Shown: piece by piece, positions 18,329 through 27,549 of the stretch | How positions within the stretch are numbered: the first letter of the stretch is position 1 | Layout of the letters: every line of letters begins with the position of its first letter | Assembly (NCBI GenBank): GCA_047777475.1 | Contig: JBKEET010000002.1 | Coordinates: 62,001 to 126,000 of the forward strand | Direction: 5' to 3' | Origin: Sutterella sp047777475 | Lineage (GTDB): Bacteria; Pseudomonadota; Gammaproteobacteria; Burkholderiales; Burkholderiaceae_F | DNA length: 64,000 nt | Translations under genes and position numbers: made by a program | Notes under the pieces: model-generated | What the model saw: the letters and a program-made list of their open reading frames with translations, nothing else | Told to the model about the DNA's origin: nothing | The model's database searches: none

Positions 18329-19012
18329 ATGAATCAGACAGACACAGCGGCGGTGAGCGTGATCACCGTCGACGGCCCGGCCGCAAGCGGCAAAGGCACC
18401 ATCGCGGAGCGCGCAGCCGCCGCTCTCGGCTTCCATTACCTTGACAGCGGCGCGCTTTACCGCATCGCCACGCTCGCGGCGCTCAAGAAGGGCGTGGCCC
18501 TCACGGACACCGCCGCGCTCGCGCGCATCGCCTCGGAGCTCGCCCCCGTTTTCAAGGACGGCAGGATCTACCTCGAAGGCGAGGACGTGACGCTTGCCAT
18601 CCGCGCCGAGTCGGTGAGCGCCGCCACCAGCAGGGTGGCGGCCGTTCCCGAAGTGCGCCGCGCGCTTTTCGCGCTGCAGCGCCGCGCCGCCCGGGCACCC
18701 GGCCTCGTGGCCGACGGCCGCGACATGGGCACGGTGGTTTTCCCCGAGGCCGCGCTCAAGATTTTCCTCACCGCCTCGCCCGAGGTGCGCGCGCAGCGCC
18801 GCTACAAGCAGCTGATCGAGCGCGGCGAAAAGGCCGATCTCGAGAAGCTTGTGGCCGATCTCACCGAGCGCGACCGCCGCGACAGCTCGCGCGCCGCGGC
18901 GCCGCTCAAGCCCGCTCCCGACGCCAAGCTCCTCGACACTTCGGACATGGGCATTGAGGAAGCCGTCAAAAAAGTCCTAAATTGGTGGGACGAAAAGAAA
19001 AAGTTGTCGTAA
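18329..19012 (+). CDS. cmk: Cytidylate kinase
   Basis: The 227-aa kinase phosphorylates CMP and dCMP. The P-loop is DGPAASGKGT near residue 13, followed by LDSGALYR, ADGRDMGTVVFPEA and the lid region RDRRDSSRAAAPLKPA. It follows hisC by 18 bases. The usual neighbour aroA is missing. rpsA lies downstream after a hairpin, keeping the cmk-rpsA pairing common in proteobacteria. Confidence 0.95.
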   Translation: MNQTDTAAVSVITVDGPAASGKGTIAERAAAALGFHYLDSGALYRIATLAALKKGVALTDTAALARIASELAPVFKDGRIYLEGEDVTLAIRAESVSAATSRVAAVPEVRRALFALQRRAARAPGLVADGRDMGTVVFPEAALKIFLTASPEVRAQRRYKQLIERGEKADLEKLVADLTERDRRDSSRAAAPLKPAPDAKLLDTSDMGIEEAVKKVLNWWDEKKKLS

Positions 19013-19037
19013 AATACTGACTCTGTTTTTTCCCCGG

Positions 19038-19066
19038 AGCCGCTCTGGCGAGCGGCTTCATTTTTT
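19038..19066 (+). terminator. Hairpin with T-run between cmk and rpsA
   Basis: AGCCGCT pairs with AGCGGCT across a 6-nt loop and is followed after two bases by TTTTTT. It can terminate or attenuate the cmk transcript before rpsA. Confidence 0.65.
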
Positions 19067-19115
19067 AACTCCGCCCGAGGGGGCCCCCGAGGGTGTGTAT
19101 TTTTTCTAATCAATA

Positions 19116-20813
19116 ATGACCAACGAAACCAATAAGCCCGAAGAAAGCTTTGCCGAGCTCTTCAAGGAAAGCATCGCCAACCAGGAAATGCGCCAGGGCG
19201 AAGTCATCTCCGCCGAAGTCGTTCGCGTGGAAAACAACGTCGTCGTCGTCAACGCCGGCCTCAAGAGCGAGGCTTATGTGCCGATCGAAGAGTTCAAGGA
19301 CGACCGCGGTGAAGTCACCGTCAAGCCGGGCGACTTCGTCTCCGTGGCCATCGAGTCCATCGACAACGGCTACGGCGACACCAGCCTGAGCCGCGACAAG
19401 GCCAAGCGCCTCGCTGCCTGGATGAACCTCGAGAAGGCTCTTGAGAGCGGCGAGCTCGTCACCGGCACCGTGACCGGCAAGGTCAAGGGCGGCCTGACGG
19501 TGATGACCAACGGCATCCGCGCCTTCCTCCCGGGCTCTCTCGTCGACACGCGCCCCGTCAAGGACACGACGCCGTACGAAGGCCAGACCTATGAGTTCAA
19601 GGTGATCAAGCTTGACCGCCGCCGCAACAACGTGGTGGTGTCCCGCCGTGCCGTCATCGAGGCGAACATGGGCGAAGAGCGCGCCAAGCTCCTTGAGACC
19701 CTCAAGGAAGGCGCCATCGTCAAGGGCGTGGTCAAGAACATCACCGACTACGGTGCGTTCGTTGATCTCGGCGGCATCGACGGCCTGCTCCACATCACGG
19801 ACCTGGCCTGGCGCCGCGTCCGTCATCCGAGCGAAGTCGTTCAGGTCGGCCAGGAACTCGAGGCCAAGGTCCTCAAGTTCGACAAGGAGCGCTGCCGCGT
19901 TTCCCTCGGCCTGAAGCAGCTCGGCGAGGATCCGTGGGTGGGTATCTCCCGCCGCTATCCGCAGGGCCATCGTCTCTTCGGCAAGGTCACGAACATCACC
20001 GACTACGGTGCGTTCGTTGAGGTCGAGGACGGCATCGAAGGCCTCGTCCACGTCTCCGAAATGGACTGGACGAACAAGAACGTCGATCCGCGCAAGGTCG
20101 TGCAGGTCGGCGACGAGGTTGAGGTCATGGTCCTCAACATCGACGAGGAGCGCCGCCGCATCTCGCTCGGCATGAAGCAGTGCAAGGCCAATCCTTGGGA
20201 AGAGTTCGCTCAGACCCACAAGAAGGGCGACAAGGTCAAGGGCCAGATCAAGTCCATCACGGACTTCGGCGTGTTCATCGGTCTTGACGGCGGCATTGAC
20301 GGCCTCGTCCATCTCTCGGACCTCTCCTGGAACGAGCCGGGCGAAGAAGCCATCCGCAAGTACAAGAAGGGCGACGAGCTTGAGGCTGTCGTTCTCGCCA
20401 TCGACACGGAGCGCGAGCGCATTTCGCTCGGCCTGAAGCAGCTCGGCGGCGATCCGTTCTCCACGTTTGCCGCTACGCACGAGAAGAACACGATCGTCAC
20501 GGGCAAGGTCAAGTCTGTTGACGCCCGCGGCGCCGTGATCGATCTCGGCGACGATGTGGAAGGCTACCTGCGCGCCAGCGAGATCTCCGCTGACCGCGTC
20601 GACGACGCCACGACCGTTCTCAAGGTCGGCGACGAAGTCGAGGCCCTGATCACCAACATCGATCGCAAGAACCGCAGCATCCAGCTCTCCGTCCGTGCCA
20701 AGGACGCCGCTGAAGCGCGCGCGGCTCTGAGCCGTGTCAACGCCGACGCCGGCGCCGCCACGGGCACGACGAACCTCGGTGCTCTCCTGAAGGCCAAGCT
20801 TCAGGACAAGTAA
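19116..20813 (+). CDS. rpsA: 30S ribosomal protein S1
   Basis: The 565-aa protein contains about six S1 RNA-binding repeats. The central and C-terminal ones are recognisable by ITDYGAFV(D/E), GLVHVSEMDW and FDKERCRVSLG/IDEERRRISLG endings. The first two bind the ribosome and the rest capture mRNA. Domain order and length match proteobacterial S1. In most relatives ihfB and lapA follow; here lapB comes next. Confidence 0.97.
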   Translation: MTNETNKPEESFAELFKESIANQEMRQGEVISAEVVRVENNVVVVNAGLKSEAYVPIEEFKDDRGEVTVKPGDFVSVAIESIDNGYGDTSLSRDKAKRLAAWMNLEKALESGELVTGTVTGKVKGGLTVMTNGIRAFLPGSLVDTRPVKDTTPYEGQTYEFKVIKLDRRRNNVVVSRRAVIEANMGEERAKLLETLKEGAIVKGVVKNITDYGAFVDLGGIDGLLHITDLAWRRVRHPSEVVQVGQELEAKVLKFDKERCRVSLGLKQLGEDPWVGISRRYPQGHRLFGKVTNITDYGAFVEVEDGIEGLVHVSEMDWTNKNVDPRKVVQVGDEVEVMVLNIDEERRRISLGMKQCKANPWEEFAQTHKKGDKVKGQIKSITDFGVFIGLDGGIDGLVHLSDLSWNEPGEEAIRKYKKGDELEAVVLAIDTERERISLGLKQLGGDPFSTFAATHEKNTIVTGKVKSVDARGAVIDLGDDVEGYLRASEISADRVDDATTVLKVGDEVEALITNIDRKNRSIQLSVRAKDAAEARAALSRVNADAGAATGTTNLGALLKAKLQDK

Positions 20814-20878
20814 TTCCTTTGGAGGCGTCCTTCCTTTTCGCTGAAAGGGAAGGCGCCCCGCGGGAATTGCCGTTCGCT

Positions 20879-20951
20879 GCCCCGGAGCACTCCGGGGCAG
20901 ATACGCAAAAGGCTGCGGCATGAAAGTGTCCGCGGCCTTTTGCGTATCTTT
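20879..20951 (+). terminator. Two hairpins after rpsA
   Basis: GCCCCGG/CCGGGGC (20879-20898) is followed by a long stem, AGATACGCAAAAGGC and GCGG pairing with CCGC and GGCCTTTTGCGTATCT (20899-20949), across a loop of about 11 nt. The downstream T-run is weak (TT), so it may protect the rpsA mRNA 3' end as well as terminate. Confidence 0.6.
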
Positions 20952-21019
20952 AGGCAAGAAGCCCCAAAGCGTGCGACAATCATTATTTTCTGCGAAGCAA
21001 ACAGCGGTACTTCTCTACT

Positions 21020-22183
21020 ATGGATTTTGAACTCTGGTATCTGGTGCTCGTCCCGGTGCTTTTTGCGGCGGGCTGGTGGGCCCGCGGGTTCGACGCCAGG
21101 GAGCGCGAGGAGCAGAGCCGCCAGCTGCCCGAAGCCTATTCGCGCGGCGTGGCCATGCTCATGAGCGACCATCCGGAAAAAGCCATCGATCCGTTCATCG
21201 AAGTCGTGAGGCTCGATCCCGAGCTCATCGAGCTGCACCATGTGCTCGGCGTGCTCTTCCGCCGCCGCGGCGAGTTTGAGCGCGCCATCAAGCTTCACAA
21301 CCATCTCGTGAACCGCGAGGACATTCCCGATGCGGACCGCGTCAAGGCGCAGCGGGAGCTCGCCGAGGACTACCTCACCGCCGGCCTCTTCGGCCGCGCC
21401 GAGGAGGCCTACAAGAAGCTCTGCGAGGACCCCACCGAGCACCTCACGGCGCTCAAGGCCCTGCTTCGCATCTACTGCATCGAGCACGAATGGACGTCCG
21501 CCATCGACGTCGCGAGCCAGATCCAGGCTCAGGCGGGCGAAGACCGGACGGAAGACATCGCGCACTACTACTGCGAGCTTGCCGACAACGCCATGCGCCG
21601 CAAGGACCTCGAGCTCGCGAACGAATACATCCACAAAGCGCTCGAGGTGAAGCCCGAGCTGCCGCGTCCCAACATCACCGCGGGCGACATCGCCGCCGCG
21701 GCGGGCGACCTGCAGAAGGCGCTCGAGCGCTGGCGCTTCGTGATGAAGAAGACGCCCGACTACACGGCGCTCGTGATCGGGCGCATCGCCGATGCGCTCG
21801 ACAAGCTCGGCCGCCGCAGCGAGGCGCTCGCGCTCCTGCACGAGGCGCTCGCCGGCAGCGAAAGCATCGACCTCATGGAAGCGGCCGTGACGCGCATTGC
21901 GCAGTGGCAGGGTTCCGCCGACGCGCAGCGCACGGTCGAGGCCATCCTGTCCCGCCATCCGACGCTCTCGGGCTTCTCGCTCCTGAGCACGCTGCGCGAG
22001 AAGGAGCATCCGGAAAACGGCGAGGACAAGCTCCTTGCCTCGCTCCTGCAGCGCCACTCGCGGCGCCTCGCGCGCTACCAGTGCCGCAAGTGCGGCTTCC
22101 TCGCTTCGTCCTTCGTCTGGCACTGCCTCGCCTGCGGCTCCTGGGACAGCTTCCCGCCGCGGCGCCTCGAGGACTCCAAGTGA
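21020..22183 (+). CDS. lapB: Lipopolysaccharide assembly protein LapB (YciM)
   Basis: The 387-aa protein has one N-terminal membrane anchor (residues 5-22, LWYLVLVPVLFAAGWWARG) and a cytoplasmic array of TPR helices. It ends in a rubredoxin-like metal site, CRKCGF and CLACGSW. LapB links LpxC proteolysis by FtsH to LPS assembly; ftsH is also in this window. It normally follows lapA, which is absent here. Confidence 0.93.
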   Translation: MDFELWYLVLVPVLFAAGWWARGFDAREREEQSRQLPEAYSRGVAMLMSDHPEKAIDPFIEVVRLDPELIELHHVLGVLFRRRGEFERAIKLHNHLVNREDIPDADRVKAQRELAEDYLTAGLFGRAEEAYKKLCEDPTEHLTALKALLRIYCIEHEWTSAIDVASQIQAQAGEDRTEDIAHYYCELADNAMRRKDLELANEYIHKALEVKPELPRPNITAGDIAAAAGDLQKALERWRFVMKKTPDYTALVIGRIADALDKLGRRSEALALLHEALAGSESIDLMEAAVTRIAQWQGSADAQRTVEAILSRHPTLSGFSLLSTLREKEHPENGEDKLLASLLQRHSRRLARYQCRKCGFLASSFVWHCLACGSWDSFPPRRLEDSK

Positions 22184-22366
22184 CCGATGTGACGCTTTTG
22201 TCTCTTGGTTACAATTAAGCGTCCGGTCAAACCCTTGAAATTTTCTGGTTAACCCTAAAATAAAAATTCATCGGCGCAGTTCATCCGAGCGGTTGCGGCC
22301 GCGCCTCCAAAAGAAAACAGACAACGGCTCTCTTCCTCACAATTAATAAGAAAGGTCACAGCTTTT

Positions 22367-23260
22367 ATGCTTAAAAGAATTGGTCTGCTGATTCTCGCCA
22401 ACTTTGCCGTCTTCGTGATGCTTTCCGCCGTTCTGACGATCATCCAGATGGTCTTCGGCGTGAACTTCGGCACGATGGCCGGCCAGTCGCTCAACTACGG
22501 CGCGCTGTTCATCTTCGCCATGGTGGTCGGCTTCTCCGGCTCGATCATCTCGCTGCTGATGAGCAAGCAGATGTGCAAGATGTCCATGGGCGTGCAGATG
22601 ATCGACGTCGATCATCCCCAGAGCGGCCTCGAGAGCTATCTCGTCAACGTCGTCCGCAGCGAGTCCCAGAAGGCCGGCATCCCGATGCCGGAAGTCGGCA
22701 TCTACAACGGCGATCCGAACGCGTTCGCCACGGGCGCCTCGCAGTCGAGCTCGATGATCGCCGTTTCGACGGGCCTTCTTCAGCTGATGAACCGCGACGA
22801 GGTCGAGGCCGTGATCGGCCACGAGCTCACCCACGTGAAGAACGGCGACATGGTCACGATGACGCTGCTGCAGGGGGTGATGAACACCTTCGTCGTGTTC
22901 CTCTCCCGCATCGTCGGCTGGGTCGTCGACCGCGGCGTGCTCCGCAACGAAAGCGATGCCCCGGGCGTCGGCTACTACGTCACCTCGATGGTGCTCGACA
23001 TCTGCCTCGGGTTCCTCGCCTCGATCATCGTCTGCGCCTTCTCGCGCTGGCGTGAGTTCCACGCCGATGCGGGCTCCGCTCAGATCATGGGCTCCGCTCA
23101 GCCGATGATCGCCGCTCTGCGCCGCCTCGGCGGCGTTGAGACCGCCGAGCTTCCGGGCGCTGCCAAGGGCTTCGGCATTGCGGGCGGTGTGGGCAGCCTC
23201 TTTGCCACGCATCCCTCGATCGAGGACCGCATCAAGGCGCTGGAAGAAAAGCGCTATTAA
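22367..23260 (+). CDS. htpX: Membrane zinc protease HtpX
   Basis: The 297-aa M48 metalloprotease has two N-terminal membrane helices, the zinc motif HELTH (His152-Glu153-His156), two more hydrophobic segments at about residues 165-225, and the third ligand in the WREFHADAG region. It ends HPSIEDRIKALEEKRY. HtpX degrades misfolded inner-membrane proteins, overlapping with FtsH. Codon use and length are ordinary. Confidence 0.96.
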   Translation: MLKRIGLLILANFAVFVMLSAVLTIIQMVFGVNFGTMAGQSLNYGALFIFAMVVGFSGSIISLLMSKQMCKMSMGVQMIDVDHPQSGLESYLVNVVRSESQKAGIPMPEVGIYNGDPNAFATGASQSSSMIAVSTGLLQLMNRDEVEAVIGHELTHVKNGDMVTMTLLQGVMNTFVVFLSRIVGWVVDRGVLRNESDAPGVGYYVTSMVLDICLGFLASIIVCAFSRWREFHADAGSAQIMGSAQPMIAALRRLGGVETAELPGAAKGFGIAGGVGSLFATHPSIEDRIKALEEKRY

Positions 23261-23303
23261 TCCGCGCAGGGGCGCCTTCCGGCGCCCTGCCGGCTCGAAC
23301 AAA

Positions 23304-23345
23304 AAGGCCTTCGGAACCGAGTCGTTCCGAAGGCCTTCAATTTTT
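23304..23345. terminator. Bidirectional terminator between htpX and the radical SAM gene
   Basis: A perfect 14-bp stem (AAGGCCTTCGGAAC / GTTCCGAAGGCCTT) with a 6-nt loop has TTTTT on the plus side and TTTTT on the minus side. Confidence 0.85.
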
Positions 23346-23346
23346 C

Positions 23347-23358
23347 GGGGGGGGGGGG
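23347..23358. repeat. Poly-G tract of 12
   Basis: Twelve consecutive G residues lie directly after the htpX terminator and just beyond the stop of the convergent radical SAM gene. The tract is outside coding sequence. Its length may be a sequencing estimate. Confidence 0.8.
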
Positions 23359-23367
23359 AAGCGCGCC

Positions 23368-24171
23368 TCAGTAGCTCACGCTCGCCTCGATCCCAAGCGC
23401 CCTGACCCGCGCGGCGATGCCGTCGAGCTCCTCGTGCGTTGCCTTCTTGAGATCCGCGTCGGGCGTTTCCCGGTCGATCGTGTAGACCGTCACGAAGCGC
23501 GGCCTGATGTCGGCGATGGCCTTGAGCCACGGGCCCACATAGCGCTCGGTCGTGTTGTCGACGCTCCGGCCTTCCCAGCTGCCCTTCATGAACATGCTTT
23601 GGATGACGCAGCGGCCCTTGAATTCTTTCATGCGCTCGATGAGCGCCGGGAGATCGTAGCGGCTCGTCGGGCGGTCGACGAAGCGGATGTAGTCGGCATC
23701 GACCGTATCGAGCTTCAGAAGGGCGTTGTCGACCTTGAGGAGCGCCTTGAACACCGAATCCTTGAGGATGTGCGTGGCGTTGGTGAGGACGCTGATCTTG
23801 GCCTTGGGCGCATACTCGGCGCGCAGCGCGATCACGTCGTCGATGATCTCGGCGAACTCCGGATGTCCCGTCGGCTCGCCGTTGCCGGCGAAGGTGAGCG
23901 TGTCGGGGAGCTGTCCCGCGGCTTTCATCTCTTCGAGCTTCTCGCGCAGCTTTTCGTTCACAAGGGCGCGAGAAGGCATGCGCGAGTGGGGCCTCTTCTC
24001 CTCGTTGAAGCCGCACTCGCAGTAAATGCAGTCGAAGTTGCAGATCTTGCCGTCGCCGGGCAGCAGGTTGATGCCGAGCGAGATGCCGAGCCGGCGGCTG
24101 TGCACGGGCCCGAAGATCGGGCTGGGATAAATGACGGTGGACATATTGGCGTAGAAATTAAGCTTCTTCAA
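23368..24171 (-). CDS. Radical SAM protein (COG0731-like)
   Basis: The 267-aa protein carries the radical SAM cluster motif CNFDCIYC near residue 44, the upstream GPVHSRRLGISLGINL, and the SAM-binding FAGNGEPTGHPEF. This combination is seen in bacterial relatives of archaeal wyosine synthetase-type radical SAM enzymes; their bacterial substrate is not generally known. The likely start is TTG at 24169-24171, spaced five bases after GGAGGG; an internal ATG nine codons later is an alternative. No neighbour suggests a substrate. Confidence 0.85.
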   Translation of the reverse strand: MKKLNFYANMSTVIYPSPIFGPVHSRRLGISLGINLLPGDGKICNFDCIYCECGFNEEKRPHSRMPSRALVNEKLREKLEEMKAAGQLPDTLTFAGNGEPTGHPEFAEIIDDVIALRAEYAPKAKISVLTNATHILKDSVFKALLKVDNALLKLDTVDADYIRFVDRPTSRYDLPALIERMKEFKGRCVIQSMFMKGSWEGRSVDNTTERYVGPWLKAIADIRPRFVTVYTIDRETPDADLKKATHEELDGIAARVRALGIEASVSY

Positions 24172-24254
24172 AATGTCCCTCCATCATATAGCGAAAGCGG
24201 CGCCCGGTTTTTCCGGAGCGCCGCTTTCGCTTTTAGGGAGTCGCAGGAGTTGGC

Positions 24255-25667
24255 TTAATGCGTTGCCTCGCGGATCGCCGCGGCGACTTCCTCGGGCGTG
24301 TGCGTTTCGCGCCTGAGGTTCCTGCGGCCGACCACGATGGCCATGGTGCTGAGCGCGATGCCCGTGAGGATGAGGCCAACCGTCGTGGCGCCCCAGAAGC
24401 CGAAGATGCCGTAGGGGCCGCCGGCCCACTCGGCGCCGAAGCCGAAGATGTAGCCGCCGCCGAGGCCGACCGCCCAGAGCATCACGCCGTAGATGATCAT
24501 CGGCGCGCGCGTCACGCGGTAGCCGCGCAGCGCAAACGAGGAGACGCACTGCATCGCGTCGAAGACGTGGTAGATGCAGCCGAAGATCAGCACCGAGGTG
24601 CCGAGCTTGATGACGCCCGCGTCGCTCGTGTAGAGCGACATGATGAAGCCGCGCGTGAAAAAGAGCGCGAGCACGATTACGAGCGCGACCGAGGTGACGA
24701 GCTTGAGCGAGCGCTTGAGCGCTTCATAGGCGACCGAGGGCCAGCGCGCGCCGAGGCTCTGCGAGACCAGCACCGAGGTGGCGATGCCGAGCGAGAGCGG
24801 CACCTGGTAGCACATCGAGGTGATGTTCGAGACGATCTGGTGCGCGGAAATCACTTCCGAGCCGAAGCGCGACACGAAGATCGCCATCAGCGTGAAGCTC
24901 GAGACCTCGAAGAAGGTCGAAAGCCCGATCGGAATGCCGATGCGCAGCTGTTCCCTGAGCAGGCTCCAGCGCGGCGCCCAGATGCGGTCCGAATGGAATT
25001 CCTTGTAGAAGCTGTCCTTGCGCCAGATGACGACGAGCACGAGGAGCGAGAGGTAGGTGAGCACGCAGTACGCGGCGCCGGCGCCCGCGCCGCCCATCGC
25101 CGGCAGCCCGAACCAGCCGTACATGAAGACGGCGTTGACGGGAGCCTTGAGGAGCAGCGTGCCGATCGAGATGAACATCGGGATCTTGGGGCGCGAGAGC
25201 GCGGAATTGGTCGAGATGAACGTGCGCGCAAAGAGCGCGCCCGGGAGCCCGATCGCCGAAAAGATCAGGTACTGCGAGGCCATGTGCGCCACGTCGCCCG
25301 AGACGCCGCCGAGCTTCGTCCAGAGGCTGGTGTCCATGAGGAGCGGGACGCCGATGAGCGAGAGGAAGACGCCGAGCCAGAGGTTCTGCTGCAGGTCCTC
25401 GCCGATCTTCGGGTACTCGCGCGCGCCGAAATGGTGGCCCGTGATGGGCGAGAGGCTCATGAGGATGCCCGTGAGCGCGAGCGTCACGCAGAGCGTGGCC
25501 GCCAGGCCCAGGGCGATCGCGGCGAGGTGGTCCTTGCCGAGCTGGCCCGCCATGACGGTGTCGATGGTGCCGCCGCCGATGATGGCGATGTTGGCGATGA
25601 AGATCGGCCCTGCGAGCTTGGCCATGCCGGCCAGGGAGATTTTGGGCGGTGTGAGATTGTTCGTCAT
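24255..25667 (-). CDS. MATE-family multidrug efflux protein
   Basis: The 470-aa inner-membrane protein has twelve predicted helices in two six-helix halves. The N-half has GTIDTVMAGQLGKDHLAAIALG and the C-half SAHQIVSNITSMCYQVPLSLGIATSVLVSQSLGA (key parts IVSNI and GIATSVLVSQ), both typical of NorM-type cation antiporters that export drugs or flavins. The ATG at 25665-25667 overlaps the stop of the upstream gene in an ATGA, so the two are translationally coupled. Confidence 0.92.
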   Translation of the reverse strand: MTNNLTPPKISLAGMAKLAGPIFIANIAIIGGGTIDTVMAGQLGKDHLAAIALGLAATLCVTLALTGILMSLSPITGHHFGAREYPKIGEDLQQNLWLGVFLSLIGVPLLMDTSLWTKLGGVSGDVAHMASQYLIFSAIGLPGALFARTFISTNSALSRPKIPMFISIGTLLLKAPVNAVFMYGWFGLPAMGGAGAGAAYCVLTYLSLLVLVVIWRKDSFYKEFHSDRIWAPRWSLLREQLRIGIPIGLSTFFEVSSFTLMAIFVSRFGSEVISAHQIVSNITSMCYQVPLSLGIATSVLVSQSLGARWPSVAYEALKRSLKLVTSVALVIVLALFFTRGFIMSLYTSDAGVIKLGTSVLIFGCIYHVFDAMQCVSSFALRGYRVTRAPMIIYGVMLWAVGLGGGYIFGFGAEWAGGPYGIFGFWGATTVGLILTGIALSTMAIVVGRRNLRRETHTPEEVAAAIREATH

Positions 25668-27412
25668 TGCTGCGGATTGCGGATTACAACGAAAATTTCG
25701 TCCGTGTGCGGGCGGCGGGCCGGGGGCACCGGCAGGGCGCCTTCCGGATCGGCCTTGCCGTCGCGCGAGCGCACGATGCCGTAGCGGCATCTGTCGGCCG
25801 CTTCGCCGCGGTAAGTGCGGAAGCCGCCGTAGTAATAGAAGATCGCCTGCAGGCCGGACGGGAGGTTGTAGCCGGCGATGCATTCGCCTTCGTTCATGCC
25901 GACGCTCCTCAGCGTGGAGGCGAGCGTCTTCGCCACGGGGGCGTAGGAGCGGTTCGTGTCGGCCGCCCCGTGGAAGAGCGAGAGCGCCACGGCGATCACG
26001 GCGGTGAGGCCCGCGGCGGCGAGCCAGGGACCGCGCCAGATGACGACGGGCCGGTGCGTCAGGCGCCAGAGCACGAAGGCAAACCAAAGGGCCGTGACGG
26101 CGACGGCCGCCGCGAGGCCGAGGTCGGCGTGCGCCGAGGCGCCCGGCGCCAGGCGCGCGATCGAGAAGGCCATCTTCGGGGCGAAGTTCGTGAGCCAGGC
26201 GAACCAGTAGGTCCAGAGCGTGAGCGTGCCGAGCGTGAAGACGGTGATCGCGAACCAGTCGAGGATGTTCTCATTGCCGTGCCGCAGGCTCATGAGCCCG
26301 AAGGCGGCGAGCACGGCCAGCGCCGGCGTGAAGATGATGAACACCGTCTCGATCGCATCGGGCGAGGAGAAAATCCCGGCGAGGAGCCCTCCCGCGCAGA
26401 GCAGGAGCGGCATGCGGATATGGGTGAGGTTCAGCTGCCGGCGCCAGCTGTAAAGGCAGCGCAGCGCGAGCGGCCAGAGCGGGAAGAGGAACCAGATCGA
26501 GTTGCGCAGCAGCCAGAGGAGCGTATCGAGCCGGATGAGCCCGAAGAGCGAGAGCTGCTCGGCCTTCCACGCCGCAAACCACGCCTGCGCGGTTTCGGGC
26601 GCGACGGCAAACGAGGCGCCGATCCAGAGCGCGGGCGGCAAGAGCGCGCCAGCAAGCAGCGAGAGCGCGCGCTTTGCGGCGCCGCCGAAATAGGCCGGCA
26701 CGCAGAACGAGATGATGAGCGAGATGACGAGGAGCCAGAGCCCGGAGAAGACGGTCGAGGCGAGCACCGCGCCGCCGACGGCCAGGCCCGCGACGAAGAA
26801 CCCCTTCGCCGGGCGGCGCAGCGCCGCGGCCAGGCCGAAGAAGTTGAGCGCGCCCATGGCGAGCAGCCCCGTGTCGGGGAGCGCCTCGTGCTGGATCATC
26901 ACGAGGCCGAACGTGGCGACGAAAAGCAGCACCGTGCTGTCGGCCACGGCGCGGCCGTAGTCGCGGGGCGAGGCTTCGCCGCCGAAGGCGAACTGAATGG
27001 GCTGCGCCTCGGGGCGGCGCGCCAGCTTCCAGGTGCCGTACCAGAGCGCCGCGCACGAAAGCGAGAACCAGAAGCCCGCGGCAAGGCGCAGGGCGATGAC
27101 GTCGGAACAGATCTTGAGGCCGTAGCCGCTCTCGCCGAAGACGGCGATGAAGAAGGCGGAGACCCAGGCCGTGAGCGGGCCGCTCGCGGTGACCGGCGAA
27201 TCGATCACGGAGGGCATGAGCATCGCGGCCGCGTCGCCCTTCATGACGGAAAGCGCCGCGCCGAAGCCGGCGGCGTCGCGCAGGGTCCAGAGGCCTGTCA
27301 TCCAAAAGCCGCAGGCAGAAAAGACCAGCAGCAGCGCAATAAGACCCCAGCGGGGGAGCTTTCTGGCGGCTTCCTGGGAAAGTTTGACGGGACTCGGACG
27401 CTCTCTGAGCAC
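25664..27412 (-). CDS. Polytopic membrane protein, PMT/ArnT-like glycosyltransferase family
   Basis: The 582-aa protein has about ten to twelve hydrophobic segments followed by a soluble C-terminal part from about residue 490. The first periplasmic loop after helix 1 contains Asp residues (TLRDAAGFG), the position of catalytic acid in GT-C enzymes such as ArnT, which transfer sugars from polyprenyl phosphate. It resembles betaproteobacterial PMT_2-type proteins, but I cannot name the acceptor. It overlaps the MATE gene by four bases; coupling to an efflux protein is common in Burkholderiales. Confidence 0.65.
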   Translation of the reverse strand: MLRERPSPVKLSQEAARKLPRWGLIALLLVFSACGFWMTGLWTLRDAAGFGAALSVMKGDAAAMLMPSVIDSPVTASGPLTAWVSAFFIAVFGESGYGLKICSDVIALRLAAGFWFSLSCAALWYGTWKLARRPEAQPIQFAFGGEASPRDYGRAVADSTVLLFVATFGLVMIQHEALPDTGLLAMGALNFFGLAAALRRPAKGFFVAGLAVGGAVLASTVFSGLWLLVISLIISFCVPAYFGGAAKRALSLLAGALLPPALWIGASFAVAPETAQAWFAAWKAEQLSLFGLIRLDTLLWLLRNSIWFLFPLWPLALRCLYSWRRQLNLTHIRMPLLLCAGGLLAGIFSSPDAIETVFIIFTPALAVLAAFGLMSLRHGNENILDWFAITVFTLGTLTLWTYWFAWLTNFAPKMAFSIARLAPGASAHADLGLAAAVAVTALWFAFVLWRLTHRPVVIWRGPWLAAAGLTAVIAVALSLFHGAADTNRSYAPVAKTLASTLRSVGMNEGECIAGYNLPSGLQAIFYYYGGFRTYRGEAADRCRYGIVRSRDGKADPEGALPVPPARRPHTDEIFVVIRNPQQ

Positions 27413-27470
27413 GGATGCACCTGCCTCTACGTGAACGGAAAAACAGCGGCGCGGCTAAGCGCGCAAAAGA

Positions 27471-27508
27471 AAAGGACAGCCCGAATACTCGGCGGCTGCC
27501 CCTTTCTT
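27471..27508 (-). terminator. Terminator of rpmE2
   Basis: On the minus strand AAGGGGCAGCC pairs imperfectly with GGCTGTCCTTTT around CGCCGAGTATTCG and is followed by CTTTT. Confidence 0.6.
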
Positions 27509-27549
27509 ACGGCTGAGCGCCGGAGGTCGACCGGCGCAGAGCATGCCAA

